Source: Areca catechu (taxonomy: Eukaryota > Streptophyta > Magnoliopsida > Arecales > Arecaceae). Taken from it: a stretch of DNA of 64,000 nucleotides. Numbering within the stretch: the first letter of the stretch is position 1; every line of letters begins with the position of its first letter. Position numbers and translations under genes: made by a program. This document shows positions 32,117-44,368 of this stretch, one piece after another. The notes beneath the pieces were generated by a model. That model was given only the letters and a program-made list of their open reading frames with translations, had not been told where the DNA came from and did not search any database. Where the stretch lies: assembly GCA_021397845.1 (NCBI GenBank), contig CM038047.1:127082112-127146111 (forward strand), given 5' to 3'.

Positions 32117-34570
32117 TGTTGGGTTTGGTGACCAGGGCGGAAGCATGGATTTCAAAAATTTATTTTGAAACCACTACCAAACCCTTAACCCAAGACCTCC
32201 TTACTAGGAATTAAAACAAATAAACATGCATATATGATATAAACTAGAGTTTAGGCACCAACCTGAACCGCTAGTATCCAATCTGATGAAGAAAAGCTTG
32301 ATTTAGCCTTCTTCTCCACCAGGCACCCAAACGTTCGCCCTCCAACGGTGATCCACACGGGGCTTGACCAAGACACCAGCACCTTCAAAGAACTTGGTTC
32401 CACCAACTAGACTTTCAAACTTAAGCCTAATAGGATTTGGGCAAATTCCAATCCAATTGGACTAACTCTTCTTTGAATCAGCCTTTCTACTCCTTCCCTT
32501 CTTCTTCCTCTTCTTCTCTTCTTAACTTTTCCCTAATTCCTCTCCTGATTTGAACACTCCTAGGCCTTCCAAAGAACTTGTTCTAAAAGGGCTAGAGTGT
32601 TTAGGACAAGAGGATAGGATGTAATAAAAATAAGAAAGAAAGAAGTCTTCGGGATCAAATCTGTTTAACACCCCGAGAGGCTACGCTATTTATAGTGCAC
32701 CAAGGGGCTTCTGAGATCTCCATTCATGCCAGAAGACATGACTCTTCTATTAGGACATGAAGCTTGACAAGTATTGCGATCCTTGGATTCAAAACTTCTA
32801 AGAAAAAGAAGCAGAGTGACTCTTTAAATCAAGACTCGCTTCTGTTCTTAAATCCAAACGCCATATTTTAAACCAAGCGACTTCTGGATTTTTAATTTGT
32901 GCCCAAGAGGTGTTAGGACATGCATCGAGGAGTCCATGCCATTTATCTTTCTCAAAATGTGCATGAAAAAGAGGGGACGCCACTCTTAGCGCCAAGAGTC
33001 CCAAGGGGCATGGACTCTTCTTCTTTTGGCATGAAGATGTGTCCAAAGGAGCGTGGAAGACTCCAAGAGGCATGAAAGTGTGTTTGACTTGGTCCTCTGC
33101 TTAATGCAGAAGGACTCTTAGCCAGGGGGTGCCTCTGGATTATTTTCTCACGCAATTTCTACGTAGAAAACATGTTGGCGCCCAAGAGTCCCACTTAGAC
33201 CAAACATTTAACACGCCCAACTTAGCCCAATTGCTAAATGGATAATCTCAGGTTAATTAATCCAAATTGGCTGACTTAAACCTTGGTCTTCTCGCCAAGG
33301 ACTGACCCAACACTTGAGCTAAATTTAATTTGACTTTAATTAATCCAAATTAGCCCAAATCGGAACATGATTCGAAACCAATTCGAATCTAGGTGCTAGG
33401 GTTTGCAACACGTGCTACCATGTTCACATGCAAACATGGTTTAATCCAATTAAACCCTTGATTAGAACCCTTTGTGTGTGACCCATTGGGTTTCACATCT
33501 AGCCAGCAGTGAGTCCAGGTGTAACTTGACCTGATTCGATTGGATCACATCCAAACCGATTTAGGCCCGACTAGGTCAATTAGAATCCAATTCTAATTAA
33601 CTGATTGAATTACCATAATTCAATCAAATCCCCACAAGACAAGATTGATGTCTAGCAATGTATCATGCATACCCAGAAGATGTGGAATTTTGGTGGCATT
33701 ACCAAAATACCCTTCAGTAGTGAGTTACCGTGCAATTCAGTCCTTCGATCAGCTTGCACCCTGAATATTACTATGAATATGGATACTTATCAAATCTAAT
33801 TTCATATTCATTCCTAGCTCAATCTGATAATGATGATTCATTAATAAACCATTAGAAACTATTTCTAATGTTCATACTTTGATCAAAGATTTTTCGAATC
33901 TTCATTTGATCGAAATCAGTTGGATGCGATTCCTCTTACTAGGGTTGATTGATTCCTTTTTGACCTACTCACAACCTCCATATGCAATCCACCATACCCA
34001 GTATCACCCCATGCATGACTCAGTGTCATGATTGAGTGTGAACCAATGTATGGATTCATGCATACAAGGTACCATGGCAGTCTCAGGTCAAAGGACCACA
34101 TGCACTACTCCCACTATAAGAACTATCTATTGACAAACAGATAAGGTTCCATTAGATGTTCTCAAGCTAGATCCATTCAGTGAACTCATTATCTAAGGAG
34201 CACCCTCATCCTAGTATTAGTATCAAACACAAGTGACTGTGAGATCAGTCACCCTCTTCACCAAGTATACATAGGATGTGCTGGTCTTGCCGGAAACATT
34301 GATCCCCTACTCAACGCCCCATCGACCAGGAATATTTTAGATTAGGGTTTTAAGGCTTTAGGTCTTACTGGTATGATCTCATCATAACCCTAGAACCATA
34401 GCCCTAATCTATGGGGTTCATCATATAATAATAAAATAATTAAGACACAGCGTATGATGAAAATAAAATGCCTTTATTTATTGATAATGTCAATACATTG
34501 GTTTGGGATACAAAGGAAAATCCCATCGAAATACAACATTTCAATTGGCCTTTAGGGCATAATCCTTTCA
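32117..34570 (-). repeat. Solo copia LTR (D) inside the gypsy C integrase/chromodomain region
   Basis: Starts TGTTGGG, ends CCTTTCA, and is 2454 bp, with target duplication TGCCC at 32112-32116 and 34571-34575. It is related to the copia LTR family of this window: the minus-strand start reads TGAAAGGATTATGCCC against TGATTGAAAAGTGCCC. It has a candidate TATA box at 32684-32697. No internal region is attached. The open frames at 32798-33155 lie inside it and are not credible genes. Confidence 0.85.
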
Positions 34571-34575
34571 TGCCC

Positions 34576-34976
34576 AAATCTGAAGGCAAATCTAACACAT
34601 AGGCTTTTGGTCCAACCTTCTCTATCACTTTAAAAGGTCCGACTCTATGAGCATAAAGCTTCTTTTAGGCCTAAGCCTAACCATGATAGAATCCACTACA
34701 TCAAATTTCTTGGCCCTTCTTCGAGAATTAGCCAGTTTCTTTCAAAATTAGTGCAGGTGGTGAACATGCTGGGCACATGCAGGCTCCTAACAGGTGATGT
34801 AAAGGACTTGTACCAACCCTTAACATACTCGACTATGCATTCCTATCAACGAAAATTTTATTGAACTCTTTAGACCTAAACCTAAGAGATTATAGGTTCT
34901 CTAGATTTGATCCTAGCTTGACATGCACATGTAAACTTACAATGGGCCCCTAGCAAATTCAAAGGGTATGCCAGAA
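34576..34976 (-). pseudogene. Integrase C-terminal module of gypsy C
   Basis: The minus strand encodes a GPY/F-like module (KVGPKAYVLDLPSDLG in 34628-34570). Upstream of it are a RLRPK segment and KKLANSRRRAK, matching KKLADSQRRVK in gypsy A. The catalytic core and everything up to the gag linker are absent. The stretch between about 34760 and 34976 is non-coding but resembles 7560-7690 of gypsy A, which indicates that the deletion is old and shared. Confidence 0.68.
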
Positions 34977-36344
34977 TTATAATGCAAACCTAACATGCAT
35001 AATGAATGCATGCAATATGCTAATCTCAACTAAATGCAATCTAATGATCCTAGAAATGCTGGTGTCAGGAAAGGGTAGAAAATAAGAACTGGGTTCAGAA
35101 TTAGTCTGGTAGGATGGAGGAAAAGGTTCCGGGTTAGTTGGATAAAGTATGATATAAGGCGGCATGTTGGGGACTAATCCTAGACTAGTGAGGTTAACAT
35201 TATGAGGTTGAGATCTTTCTACAGGGTTTGCAAAATGGAAGGATGGGTTACTAATCTCAGGGATGAGGTCCTTAATGAAAACTATAGGAGGAGGCTCATC
35301 CTGTGGGTACTGATTCGAAGAGATCAAGTACTTAATAAATTCTTTTGGTTCTTGTATTTTAGAACTAGACTCTATAATTTGGCTCTCCTCTATAGTTTCC
35401 TCAGGTAAGGCTCTAGCAGCAGTACCTAGGTTCTCTTCCTCTAATTGTTCTTCCACTACAGCTTTAGGCTGGATGTGGTTAGGGTTAACTACCTCTAAGT
35501 TGTCTTCTACTTGGTTATCTATTGGGTCTGCTAATTCTAGGTCATCTATAGGTATCTCCTCTTCTCCCTCATACTCATCTGCTATGTCCACATCAGCTTC
35601 ATACACTTTCGCGTTAATGTAAGCCTTGTCAATCAAAGGGATGGTAGGGGAAGGTTGGCTAAGGAAAAATTGGCCAGGTCCTGGTTTCTGATAATGGGCA
35701 CTACTCCTAGTAGGTTCAGGTTGCCTAAGGGGTAGTGGCTTACTACTGGGTTCATATTTAGGGGTACTAATCATAAGGGGTTCAAGTTGACTAGGGAAAA
35801 CCTAACTAGTAGTAGGCTGATACCTAGGGGTTATGGGCTCTCTGGGCTCATAGGACAAGGGTGCAGATCTATGGGTCATGGAATTATAGGATTTGGGGTC
35901 ATAGGATTTAGGTTCAGGTCTATGGGTCTTGGGTCTACTGGGCTCATAGGATATGGGCTCATAAGTTCTAGAGTCATTGGATTTGGAGTCATAAGATCTA
36001 TAGGTTGTGGGTATACTAGGTTTATAGGAAGAGGGTGCATAGGATCTATGTTCATATAATTTTGGTAGTGTGGGTAAAGGTGGCTCAGGTTTGGATCTAG
36101 TCTGGGTACTATAGGTTTTCTCTAGGGTTCCTAGTCGGGCATCTAGTTGATCAAGTCTATGGGTCAACTGGGCATTTGCTTGATCAAGCCTATGGGCCAA
36201 CTGGGCGTTTGATTGATCAAGCCTAAGATTGATGGATTGGGCTATTCTCTCTCCATGGGCATCAATTTTGGCATCAAGATGATCCATGGATTCAGCCATA
36301 AGTGGAGATGGTGGATGATATGATGCTCCTGATCTAGTGCACAT
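34977..36344 (-). pseudogene. Gag-like protein with coiled coil, SY-P repeats and acidic linker, gypsy C
   Basis: Starts at a real ATG (36344) with MCTRSGASYHPPSP, and one stop near 35799-35801 breaks a single frame. Residues about 35-85 form a repeat of the type QANAQLTHRLDQ, probably a coiled coil. Residues about 100-180 are rich in SYEP, SYDP and TYEP motifs. The segment 35774-34977 is acidic (EYEGEEE) and ends in a SYFLPFPD motif, like SYFLPFPE in gypsy A. Neither the Retrotrans_gag capsid domain nor a zinc knuckle is seen. It may be a shortened gag that co-assembles with another element's gag, which is inference. Confidence 0.7.
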
Positions 36345-37171
36345 GCAGGATAGTCCAAAACTAGATGCTCAATCAGGGTGGCAAAATAGCCTATAGTAAC
36401 CTTGTACTCAGCCAGGCAGGTATAAGGGGAGTGTTAGGTCCCTGATTGCCAATCCTAGACACCCATCAGAGATTAGCCAGGTAGGCGGACCAGCACACAA
36501 GCCCTTCTGGATTGAATCCTTGAACTACTGTTCTAGACACTAAGCACAAGGCACACATAGGTTAGCTTGACACGGTGATCTGACACTTAGCCCGGACCCG
36601 ACTAGTTGGTGTCCCAAGCCCACTAGGGCAAATTAAGTCTAATAGATTTTGAGTTAATCTTGGGATCAAATACAGGGGATGTGGTTTTGGGCTAAGGAGA
36701 GGTGATCAAACCCTCCCCCCATCTGACATAGTAAGAGTGCCCTTAAAGGTAGTTTATGCAATGATGGCAGGCAGATGATGCAAAATTTGGGTTTAAGTAT
36801 TTTAGGTAGCTTTTATATATGTAAATTTTTTTTTTTATTCTTTTATAGAAATATGATTTGCAGCCAATGACCTAATATGCTAAAAACATACTAAAAATAA
36901 AAGATATGCAAAAAAGATGCTAAACAAAACCTTAAAGCTTCCAAAATTATCTTGCTGAAAAAATAGTGCCAAGAATTTGTAGGCTGTATTTCAGCTTGCA
37001 GAAACTTCACAGACCAAAATAAAATCTAAAAAAACTCTATAAAATAATTTGAATTAAAATAAATTAGAAAATCAAAAATCATAATTTTTGGAGTTCTGAG
37101 CAGGGAGAAACAATTGAAAGAATAGTACATATATGGACTATGAAGGGTATAGAAAATGAGCACTAATCTAA
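36345..37171 (-). other. 5' leader of gypsy C
   Basis: Non-coding. It shares blocks with the leader of gypsy A, for example 'gagtgttaggtccctgattgccaatcctagacacc' near 36428, written here only as a reference to its position. It has an AT-rich stretch at 36800-37080 next to the primer-binding site. Confidence 0.55.
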
Positions 37172-37183
37172 GCTCTGATACCA
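37172..37183 (-). promoter_or_regulatory. Primer-binding site of gypsy C
   Basis: On the minus strand TGGTATCAGAGC, complementary to the initiator tRNA-Met 3' end, two bases inside the 5' LTR edge at 37186. Confidence 0.87.
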
Positions 37184-37185
37184 GA

Positions 37186-38560
37186 TGATGCGGGATAGAT
37201 ATGCATGTGATTATTTTTGTTTGTTTTATAAGTGGGGTGAGGTGGCTAATCATAAATATCAGATCAAAATAAGATGCAGAGAGTTCTATAGGAATTTTAG
37301 AAACTATGCATGCAGATTAGGACCTAAGAAAGAAGTAAAGAGGGATCGCCGGGACTAAGAAGCCTCGGTTAGGGCTAGTTTACCTATAATAAAACTACTG
37401 GTGGTAGAGGGGGTGTACCTGGCAACATCTGATATGTATGGTGAAGATCGTAGCATAGAGATCACTCGTTTCTCGATGGATGCAGTTAGGAAAATCAAGC
37501 CAGAGGCCCACGGTTCCCGGCTTTCTGCTTGGTGGTCTGATTGTGACCTGGTTGGAGTTGTTGGATTCATAGGAACTCGGGGACCTGCAAACAACCATCA
37601 AGGGTGAGAAAAAAAGACTAGAAACAAGAATAATTTTAGAAAAGGCAGCAAGGTCATGTTGGAAGAAGAGGCTTGGAAGAAGGTTGGTTGGCTAGCACTT
37701 CTGCAGGATTTCAGACTCACACAAGATCCCTTAATGCACACAGCAGGGAGGCACACAGCAAGAAAAGAACTCAAGAGTATTTCATGTATCAAAATTGTTA
37801 AAATTTTCATACCAGGGGTCCCTTATATAGAGTCATGAGACTTAGGGCCCAAGCAAAAGGAAACAAGGAAAATAAGATTTGACCACTTTCTTCCTAAAGT
37901 ATGGGGCTAAATACATGGAAGAAAATACTCTCATGCCATACAAAATCCCTCCAAACATGGTAGGCATGGACATCTAAAAGGGGGGAACCACTTTTTTCCT
38001 AAGTAAGCTAGCATGAATCAGGGGATTCATGTTTATCTGTTTTGACTTTCCTTCTTGTCATGCTGGCGTGTGGAGTTGGTGTGCTTTGGGTGTGGAAGTG
38101 GTGTGTTGGTGTGTGGTCATCAGCTCCTCATGCATGGGCCAACTTCATGATCCTCCAAGTAATCCTAGGTGGCACAATCCAGGGTGTGACTGGGCTCTAT
38201 GCGACTGCTGAGGTGGCATGCTGGGTGGTGTCCTTCACATGCTTAAGTCTTCTTTGACTAGGCTTGACTCAAACAGACTTAATATAACTGGACATGGTTA
38301 CAAGACTCAAAAAATGATTAGCTCAACATGAGCTGACTTGACTGACTGATCCAAAACCCTAATAGTATGGATCAAATGCTACATACAGGACTCAAAAAGA
38401 AAACTAGCTCAACATGGGCTGACTAGTACAGGACTCAAGTAAGAAAAAGATTACTTAAATGGACTAAGCCTTTATTACAAATGGACTCAAATGCGACCAA
38501 GTAATCTAAAGAGGGTTGAGAAGCCTCTGTCTTATTCTGGTGCCTCTGGTGTCCCCACCA
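37186..38560 (-). repeat. Right (5') LTR of gypsy C
   Basis: TGATGCGGGATAG...CCCCACCA, 1375 bp, matching 30151-31755 except for the MITE and small indels. It contains the empty MITE site near 38360. It is flanked by CCTAT, the right-hand target duplication. Confidence 0.88.
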
Positions 38561-40858
38561 CCTATCCTACTGAAGGGCATTCAAGACACTATCCTAAACC
38601 ACTTTAGATTCTAGGACTACCCTCCTTTAGGACCCTGCAGGCTTATGTCCTAAAACCAAGCCTTGTCCTAGTGTAGAAGAACTTGTCTTAACAAGACAAG
38701 TCTTGTCCTAAAATAGGAAGGAGGGAGGGAGAAAGTGGAAGACTATTAGATAGATTCGCGAAAAAATAAAAACACGGATCTCAGAAGACCGAAGAAGAAG
38801 AAGTAGTAGTGTTTCTCATTTCACCGTACCCCTATTTATAATCTCAGATGGGGTGTGAAATGCATCCCAACAACACTTATCAGATATGAAACATCATATC
38901 TGATAAGACTCTTCAAGAATGGAGAGTCATATCTATGTTCTTTCACTTACCAGATCAATCCCCATCGTGCCATGTATCAAATATTGATTTTTGAGATAGG
39001 GAGATGCCTCTTCTAATCCGAGGTAATGTGAGGCTTGAGGAGTTTCAGAGGCAGAAGCACTCTGCCCTCTGTTGTGCGTGCACATATGAAGAGGCACGAC
39101 TCTTCATATGCACGCCACCTTTTCACTCCTCTTCAAACTGTCCCATTCAAACTTTAAACCGATATTTTGACTTATCAAGGCATGGGGATTGAGCTAAGAG
39201 GCACCTTCCTGATGAGGCTCCTAGAGTCTCATCTGTAAAAGGACTCTTAGTCCATCTGCGCGCCATACTTTCTCCCGGGTGTGCCAAAGGGTGCCAATTA
39301 TCCTTTCCTTTCCATTTGATCTGCCCAAAGCATCAAAGAGACTTAGTCAAGCATATGCAATATGGGTGTCATTGGAAAGGCGATCAAATATGCTTTCTAA
39401 CCATATCTTTTATTTTTAGATAAGAGGTCTATATGCCCTTCTGTGCCCTTTTGAAGTTAAGGTATCATTTAGGTACCAAGAGTCCCATGCCATTGGGATT
39501 CTTCATATATGGCACCTAAAATATCCTTAAGTTCAAGTTAAAATCAGATCAAGCTCTGATTTAGCTAGCCTCACTTAGGACTCAACCTAATTTAGGTTTC
39601 AGATAATTAGGTTAGCCCAATTAGCAAGCAACTGAACCCAATCCAATTGGATTAGGAATTAGGTTAGCCTACATATGCTAGTATAAAATTTGGCTAACCA
39701 ATTAGGATCCTATGACCCTAATTAAATCATGAATGATGTCCTTGGCCAAGTATCTATTGTGTGTGACCCATTGGATTCCACATCTAGCCAGCAGTAGGTT
39801 TAGGTTTGAGCCGATTCGGTCCGATCGAACCCGATTGACCTAATTAGGTCAAATTGGCTCACCTAATTGTCCAATTCGAATAACACATCGAATTGACTCA
39901 TGAAACCAAACTAATTGGTTCATGAAAACCTACAAGACAAGATTGACATCTAGCAATGTGTCATGCCTATCCGGAAGATAAGAAATTTGGTGGAAAATAT
40001 CAAAATACCCTTCAGTAGTAAGTTACCGTGCAATTCAATCTTTCGATCTCCCATTATCCCGATTTAGTGATAGGTATGGATATATGTCAAACCCTAACAC
40101 TTAATCATATCGAATCTTAGCTTGATCATGAGGACTTAACTGATGACTGATTAGATTACACTAATCTCATCTTGCTTTGATCAAAGGCTCCTTGAGTCTC
40201 TCATCAAAGAGATTGCATGGGATAATAATTCCTCTTACCAGGAATAATCGATTCCTTGTTGGTCCACTCACATCCTTCATACACCTTCCACATACCTAGA
40301 ACACCCCGTACATGCTGCAATAACATGAATGAGTATGAACCAAAATATGGCTTAGTATGCCAAGGAACCGTGGTGACCTCAGGTCTAAAGATCACATGCG
40401 CAACTTCTACTCCGGGATCAATCTTTTGACAAGTAGTAAGACTTCCATAAGATAGTCCCGGTGCGGATCAGTCCAGTATACTCATAACCTGATGAGCACC
40501 CTTATCTTTGTATTAGTGTCTCTACACAAGTAGTTATGAGATCAACCACCCTCATCAATTGAGCATACATAGGATAAGCTAGTCTTTCTGGATTAATCGA
40601 TCCCCGAATCGATGGTCCAATGACTAGGAATATTCTAGATTAGGGTTTATAGGATTTTGGTCTCATTGTTATGAACTCCATCATAACCCTAACTCCATTG
40701 CCCTAATTTATAGGATTCATCATAATCAATAAGAAAATATGACACAACAGTATATGATGAATCAAATGCCTTTATTAATATGAAAGTATGTCATACATGA
40801 GCTGGAAGTTAAGAAAAATGCCCTCATAATGATTGGCTCTTAGGGCACTTTTCAATCA

Positions 40859-42637
40859 AACTTCCACTTGCACTAAAGCCAATCGTCCTTATATTTTATG
40901 CCCATACAATCTAAGTGACGATTTAACTGTTGCTTGGCTAAAGTTTTAGTGAATGGGTTTGCTATATTGTTCTTTGTGTCAATTCATTCAATGACGACAT
41001 CTTGTCTTTCAATAATCTCTTGAATGAGGTGGAACCGTCTTAGAATGTGCTTGGACTTGTGATGAGACCTTGATTCCATAGCTTGTGCAACAGCCCCAGT
41101 GTTATCATAGTATAATTGCACTGGCTGTTGTACATTTGGACCATGCCCAATTCCATGATGAATTTCTTTATCTAGATAACTTCCTTCATGGCTTCACTAG
41201 TAGCTATGTACTCTGCCTCAGTGACTGAGTAAGCTACTATTGGCTGCTTTGTACTCTTCCAACTCACTGCACTACCATTTAGGGTGAAGACATATCCTGA
41301 TGTGGATTTGCTATCTCTAGATCTGATTGAAAACTAGAATCAGTATAACCTTCTAGTTTCAACTCATATCCAACATATACTAGAATAATATCTTTAGTCC
41401 TTCTCAGGTACTTAAGAATATTTTTCATAGCTCTCCAATGATCCTCTCCAAGATCTGCCTGAAACTTGCTCACTATGCCCAAGGCATATGCAAGATCAGG
41501 TCTGGTACATAATATGGCATACATTATCGATCCTATAGTCGAAGCATAAAGAATCATAGCCATCCTCTCTCTTTCTTCTGATGTCTTAGGAGACATTTTC
41601 TTAGAGAGATGTATGCCTTGACTTATAGGTAAGTAACCTTTCTTACTTTCATCCTTGTTGAACCTCTTCAACACTAAGTCAATGTACCTGAATTGGGATA
41701 AGCCTAGCATCCTCTTGGATCTATCTTTATAGATCCTTATACCCAGTATATAGGATGCTTCTCCCAAATCCTTCATGGAAAACTTTGATGATAGCCAAGT
41801 TTTAACCGATTGCAACATTGGGATATCATTCTCAATGATCAATATGTCATCCACATACAAAACTAAGAAAATAATAGCACTCCTACTTGTCTTCTTATAC
41901 ACACATGGTTCATCCACATTTTTGATAAAACCAAATCCTTTAATTGTTTCATCAAAATGGATGTTCCAACTCCTCGATGCTTGCTTAAGTCCATAAATGG
42001 ACTTCTTTAACTTGTATACCTGGTTTGGTCTCCCACTTGAGTCAAACCCCTCTGGCTATGATATATAGACTTCTTCCTCAAAGTTTCTATTAAGGAAAGC
42101 AGTCTTTACATCCATTTCCCAGATCTCATAGTCATGGTATACTGCTATGGCAAGCAGTATCCGGATGGACTCGAGCATGGCTACTAGAGAAAAGGTTTCA
42201 TCATAGTCTACACCATATTTTTGTCTAAAATCTTTTGCTACCAGCCTAGACTTATTGGTCTCAACTTGACCATCTGCTCCAATCTTCTTCTTGAAGACCA
42301 ATTTACATCCTATCGGGTTAATTCCTTCAGGTGGATCTACCAAGGTCCAAACCTGATTGGAATACATGGAGTCTATTTCAGATTTCATGGCACCAAGCCA
42401 CTTGTCGGAGTCCCTACTCTCGACAGCTTCTGAATAGGTCACAGGATCATTATCCTGTATGATACTGGCTTCATTGTTATCCCCGATGATAAAGCCATAT
42501 CTGAGAGGAGCTCCCCACACCCTCTCTGATCTTCGGAGAGGAGGTGTGTATTGTGGTTGTTCTTGATCTATAAGAACCTCTAGTTGAGAAACTTCACTTG
42601 AAGGCTCATCAGTTTGTTGGTTCTGTTCTTCACACAA
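40859..42637 (-). pseudogene. Copia internal 2: reverse transcriptase and RNase H
   Basis: The minus strand gives the RVT_2 domain in two frames. 42637-42056 carries [20 protein letters not shown], then VKTAFLNRNFEEEVYIS. 41917-41279 carries LYVDDILIIEND, the uninterrupted GEASYILGIRIYKD and LCTRPDLAYALGIVSKFQ. RNase H follows to the polypurine tract at 40859-40873, with EAEYIA-like sequence near 41195-41220. The junction between the two segments (about 41917-42056) contains a stop. This copy shows the empty target site of the CACTA element near 41750. Confidence 0.85.
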
Positions 42638-43607
42638 CTCAAGTGAGGAATCACTAATCCTTCATGGATAAACTCATGTTCCAAGAATGTAGCATGCCTA
42701 CTGACAATTATCTTCTGCTCGGTAGCATTATAAAAGAGGTATCCCTTACCTTCTTTTGGATAACCAACAAACCTACACTTTTCAACCCTAGCACTTAACT
42801 TATGCCCAAAGTTATTCTTGACATAAGCATTGCAACCCCAAATCTTTAAATACTTAAGACTTGGTCTTTTACCATTCCATAACTCAAATGGAGTGCTACT
42901 TACTGACTTAGATGGAACCCTGTTTAATATGTATGCAGCAATCTTCAAGGCATGTCCGCAGAAGGAAATGGGAAGATCTGTGAGGCTCATCAAGGACCTC
43001 ACCATATCCAACCGGGTGTGATTTCTCCTTTCTCCCACTCCATTTAATTGGGGTGTATAAGGAGGGGTCCATTCAGAAATAATGCCTTTGTCCTTGAGAT
43101 GGTTCAAAAACTCACTAGACATGTATTCCCCTCCTCGATCAGACCGAAGAGCTTTAATACTAAGTCCAGTTTGTCTTTCAACTATACTCTGATATTCTTT
43201 AAACTTATCAAAGGCTTGGACTTGTATTTAATAAGATACACATAACCGAACCTTGATAAATCATCAATAAAAGTGATGAAATAAGAATATCCTCCACTGG
43301 CCTGAGTTGACATAGGTCCACACACATCAGTATGTACAAGACCTAACAATTCAGCTGCCCTTTCTCCATATCCAATGAATGGAGACTTGGACATTTTTCC
43401 TTTGAGGCAAGACTCATAAGTTCCTAATGATTGAAAATCATCAGGGTCAAAGTAATCCTCTTTGACTAACTTGTTTATCCTTGACTCACTGATATGACCT
43501 AACCGACAATGCCAGAGATATATGATATTGACAATATCTCTTTTTCTCTTCTTGTCATCTACAAGAAGTATTTCATCATTGAGTACTAAAGTTAGAAGAC
43601 CATTCAT
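42580..43607 (-). pseudogene. Copia internal 2: integrase
   Basis: Minus-strand segments 43607-43182 and 43122-42580. They carry a pre-integrase HHCC-type start (CRLGHISESRINKL), the catalytic Asp in HTDVCGP, a second Asp in LRSDRGGEY at about 43145-43120, and the catalytic Glu in NGVGERRN. The C-terminal core contains ILNRVPSKSV and FVGYPKEGKGYLFYN. All three catalytic positions can be seen, but a frame shift near 43180 and another near 42640 split the protein. It is better preserved than internal 1. Confidence 0.84.
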
Positions 43608-44145
43608 AAAGCAACCATGCCCAAATATTGTATTATTATGAAGAATAGAGCAGCCACTGCTCTTTACACTTATTTCATATCCTTATTGTAACAACAAGGG
43701 TATAGAAATAATGTTTCTTACAATATTTGGCACATAGTAGCATTCATCCAAACTTATAATATTACCAGAAGGTAATAACAGAAGATAGGTGCCCACAGCT
43801 TCAGCATATATGGGTTCTCCACTTGTCCTATATAATTTGAAGTCACCTTTCTTCAAATTTCTAATTCTATGGAGTCCTTGTAAAGATTTAAAAATATTTG
43901 ACCCATATGTGGTATCCAATACCTATGAATTTGAAATAGATTCACTCAATGATAAATTGGTTTGTATCATGTCCAAACCCTTAGATGCACCACTTGCATC
44001 TAGCTTTACATTTGCAAGACAAGTCTTGCTATCCTTCTTTCAATGCGCAAACATGCTGCAATGGAAACAGGCTCCATCAGCCTTCTTGAGATTTTTGGAC
44101 CTCACCTTATTCTTGAGAGAGAAACCTTACCTAAGTGTCCACTAA
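43608..44145 (-). pseudogene. Copia internal 2: protease and end of gag, truncated
   Basis: The minus strand encodes a zinc knuckle region (KKADGACFHC at about 44080-44040; its last Cys has changed to Ser) and the protease region with VLDTTYGSN in place of the usual active-site sequence. A stop lies near 43920. Similarity to internal 1 ends near 44100-44145, where plus-strand gypsy chromodomain sequence begins. The leader, primer-binding site and right LTR of this copy are absent. Confidence 0.75.
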
Positions 44146-44368
44146 ATTATACTTGGAGAGGAATACTGATCATGCTTGACCTGGATGGCCATGATGTTAT
44201 GACCCAGGACCAAAGCTATCCATATCGTTTGGTTCGCTGGCAAGGCCGACCGGACTCTGAATGTTCGTAGATCTCGTGAGAGGACCCATAGCACCATGAC
44301 CCAACCCTTTTTCCTACACCATATTGCCCTTACTCAATAGGGTCGAGTTTCTCCTTCCCCGGGAGAAT
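44146..44368 (+). pseudogene. Chromodomain remnant of gypsy E (3' end)
   Basis: The plus strand encodes MTQDQSYPYRLVRWQGRPDSECS, given here as two pieces: YPYRLVRWQG and PDSECS at about 44215-44268. A stop follows and then a degraded ISREDP. This is the end of a chromodomain like those of A and C. It leads into a polypurine-like stretch (44351-44368, CCCCGGGAGAAT) directly before an LTR start, as at the 3' end of a gypsy element. Confidence 0.7.

Larger units (their letters stand above)
30151..38560 (-). mobile_element. Ty3/gypsy chromodomain element C, lacking capsid core, protease, reverse transcriptase and RNase H
   Basis: 8410 bp including two nested insertions. LTRs are 30151-31755 and 37186-38560. 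The target duplication is CCTGT (30146-30150) versus CCTAT (38561-38565), one mismatch, and the uninterrupted site is visible at about 1785-1800. The minus-strand order is PBS, gag-like N-terminus and Tyr/Pro-rich repeats, acidic linker, integrase C-terminus, chromodomain, PPT. It has the same general deletion as gypsy A. The LTRs differ by an MITE and a few indels, so it looks older than A. Confidence 0.87.
29811..40858 (-). repeat. Middle copia LTR shared by internal 1 and internal 2, split by gypsy C
   Basis: Starts TGATGGGAATTC at 29811, is interrupted at 30150, resumes at 38566 and ends TTCAATCA at 40858. The joined length is 2633 bp, within 1 bp of the left LTR. The primer-binding site of internal 1 lies outside its left edge and the polypurine tract of internal 2 outside its right edge, so one LTR serves both. 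The candidate TATA box is near 38831 on the minus strand. Confidence 0.87.
1453..44145 (-). mobile_element. Ty1/copia complex: LTR - internal 1 - LTR - internal 2 (right end lost)
   Basis: Two copia internal regions lie on the minus strand, each ending at the left in a polypurine tract next to an LTR (PPTs at 12720-12734 and 40859-40873). The middle LTR (29811-40858) therefore serves as the 5' LTR of internal 1 and the 3' LTR of internal 2. With inserts removed, the left and middle LTRs are 2634 and 2633 bp. Domain order on the minus strand is gag knuckle, protease, integrase, reverse transcriptase, RNase H, which defines copia. Internal 2 is cut near 44145 inside gag and joins a plus-strand gypsy fragment, so no right LTR or outer duplication can be seen. 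Such chains usually arise by recombination between neighbouring elements. Confidence 0.82.
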
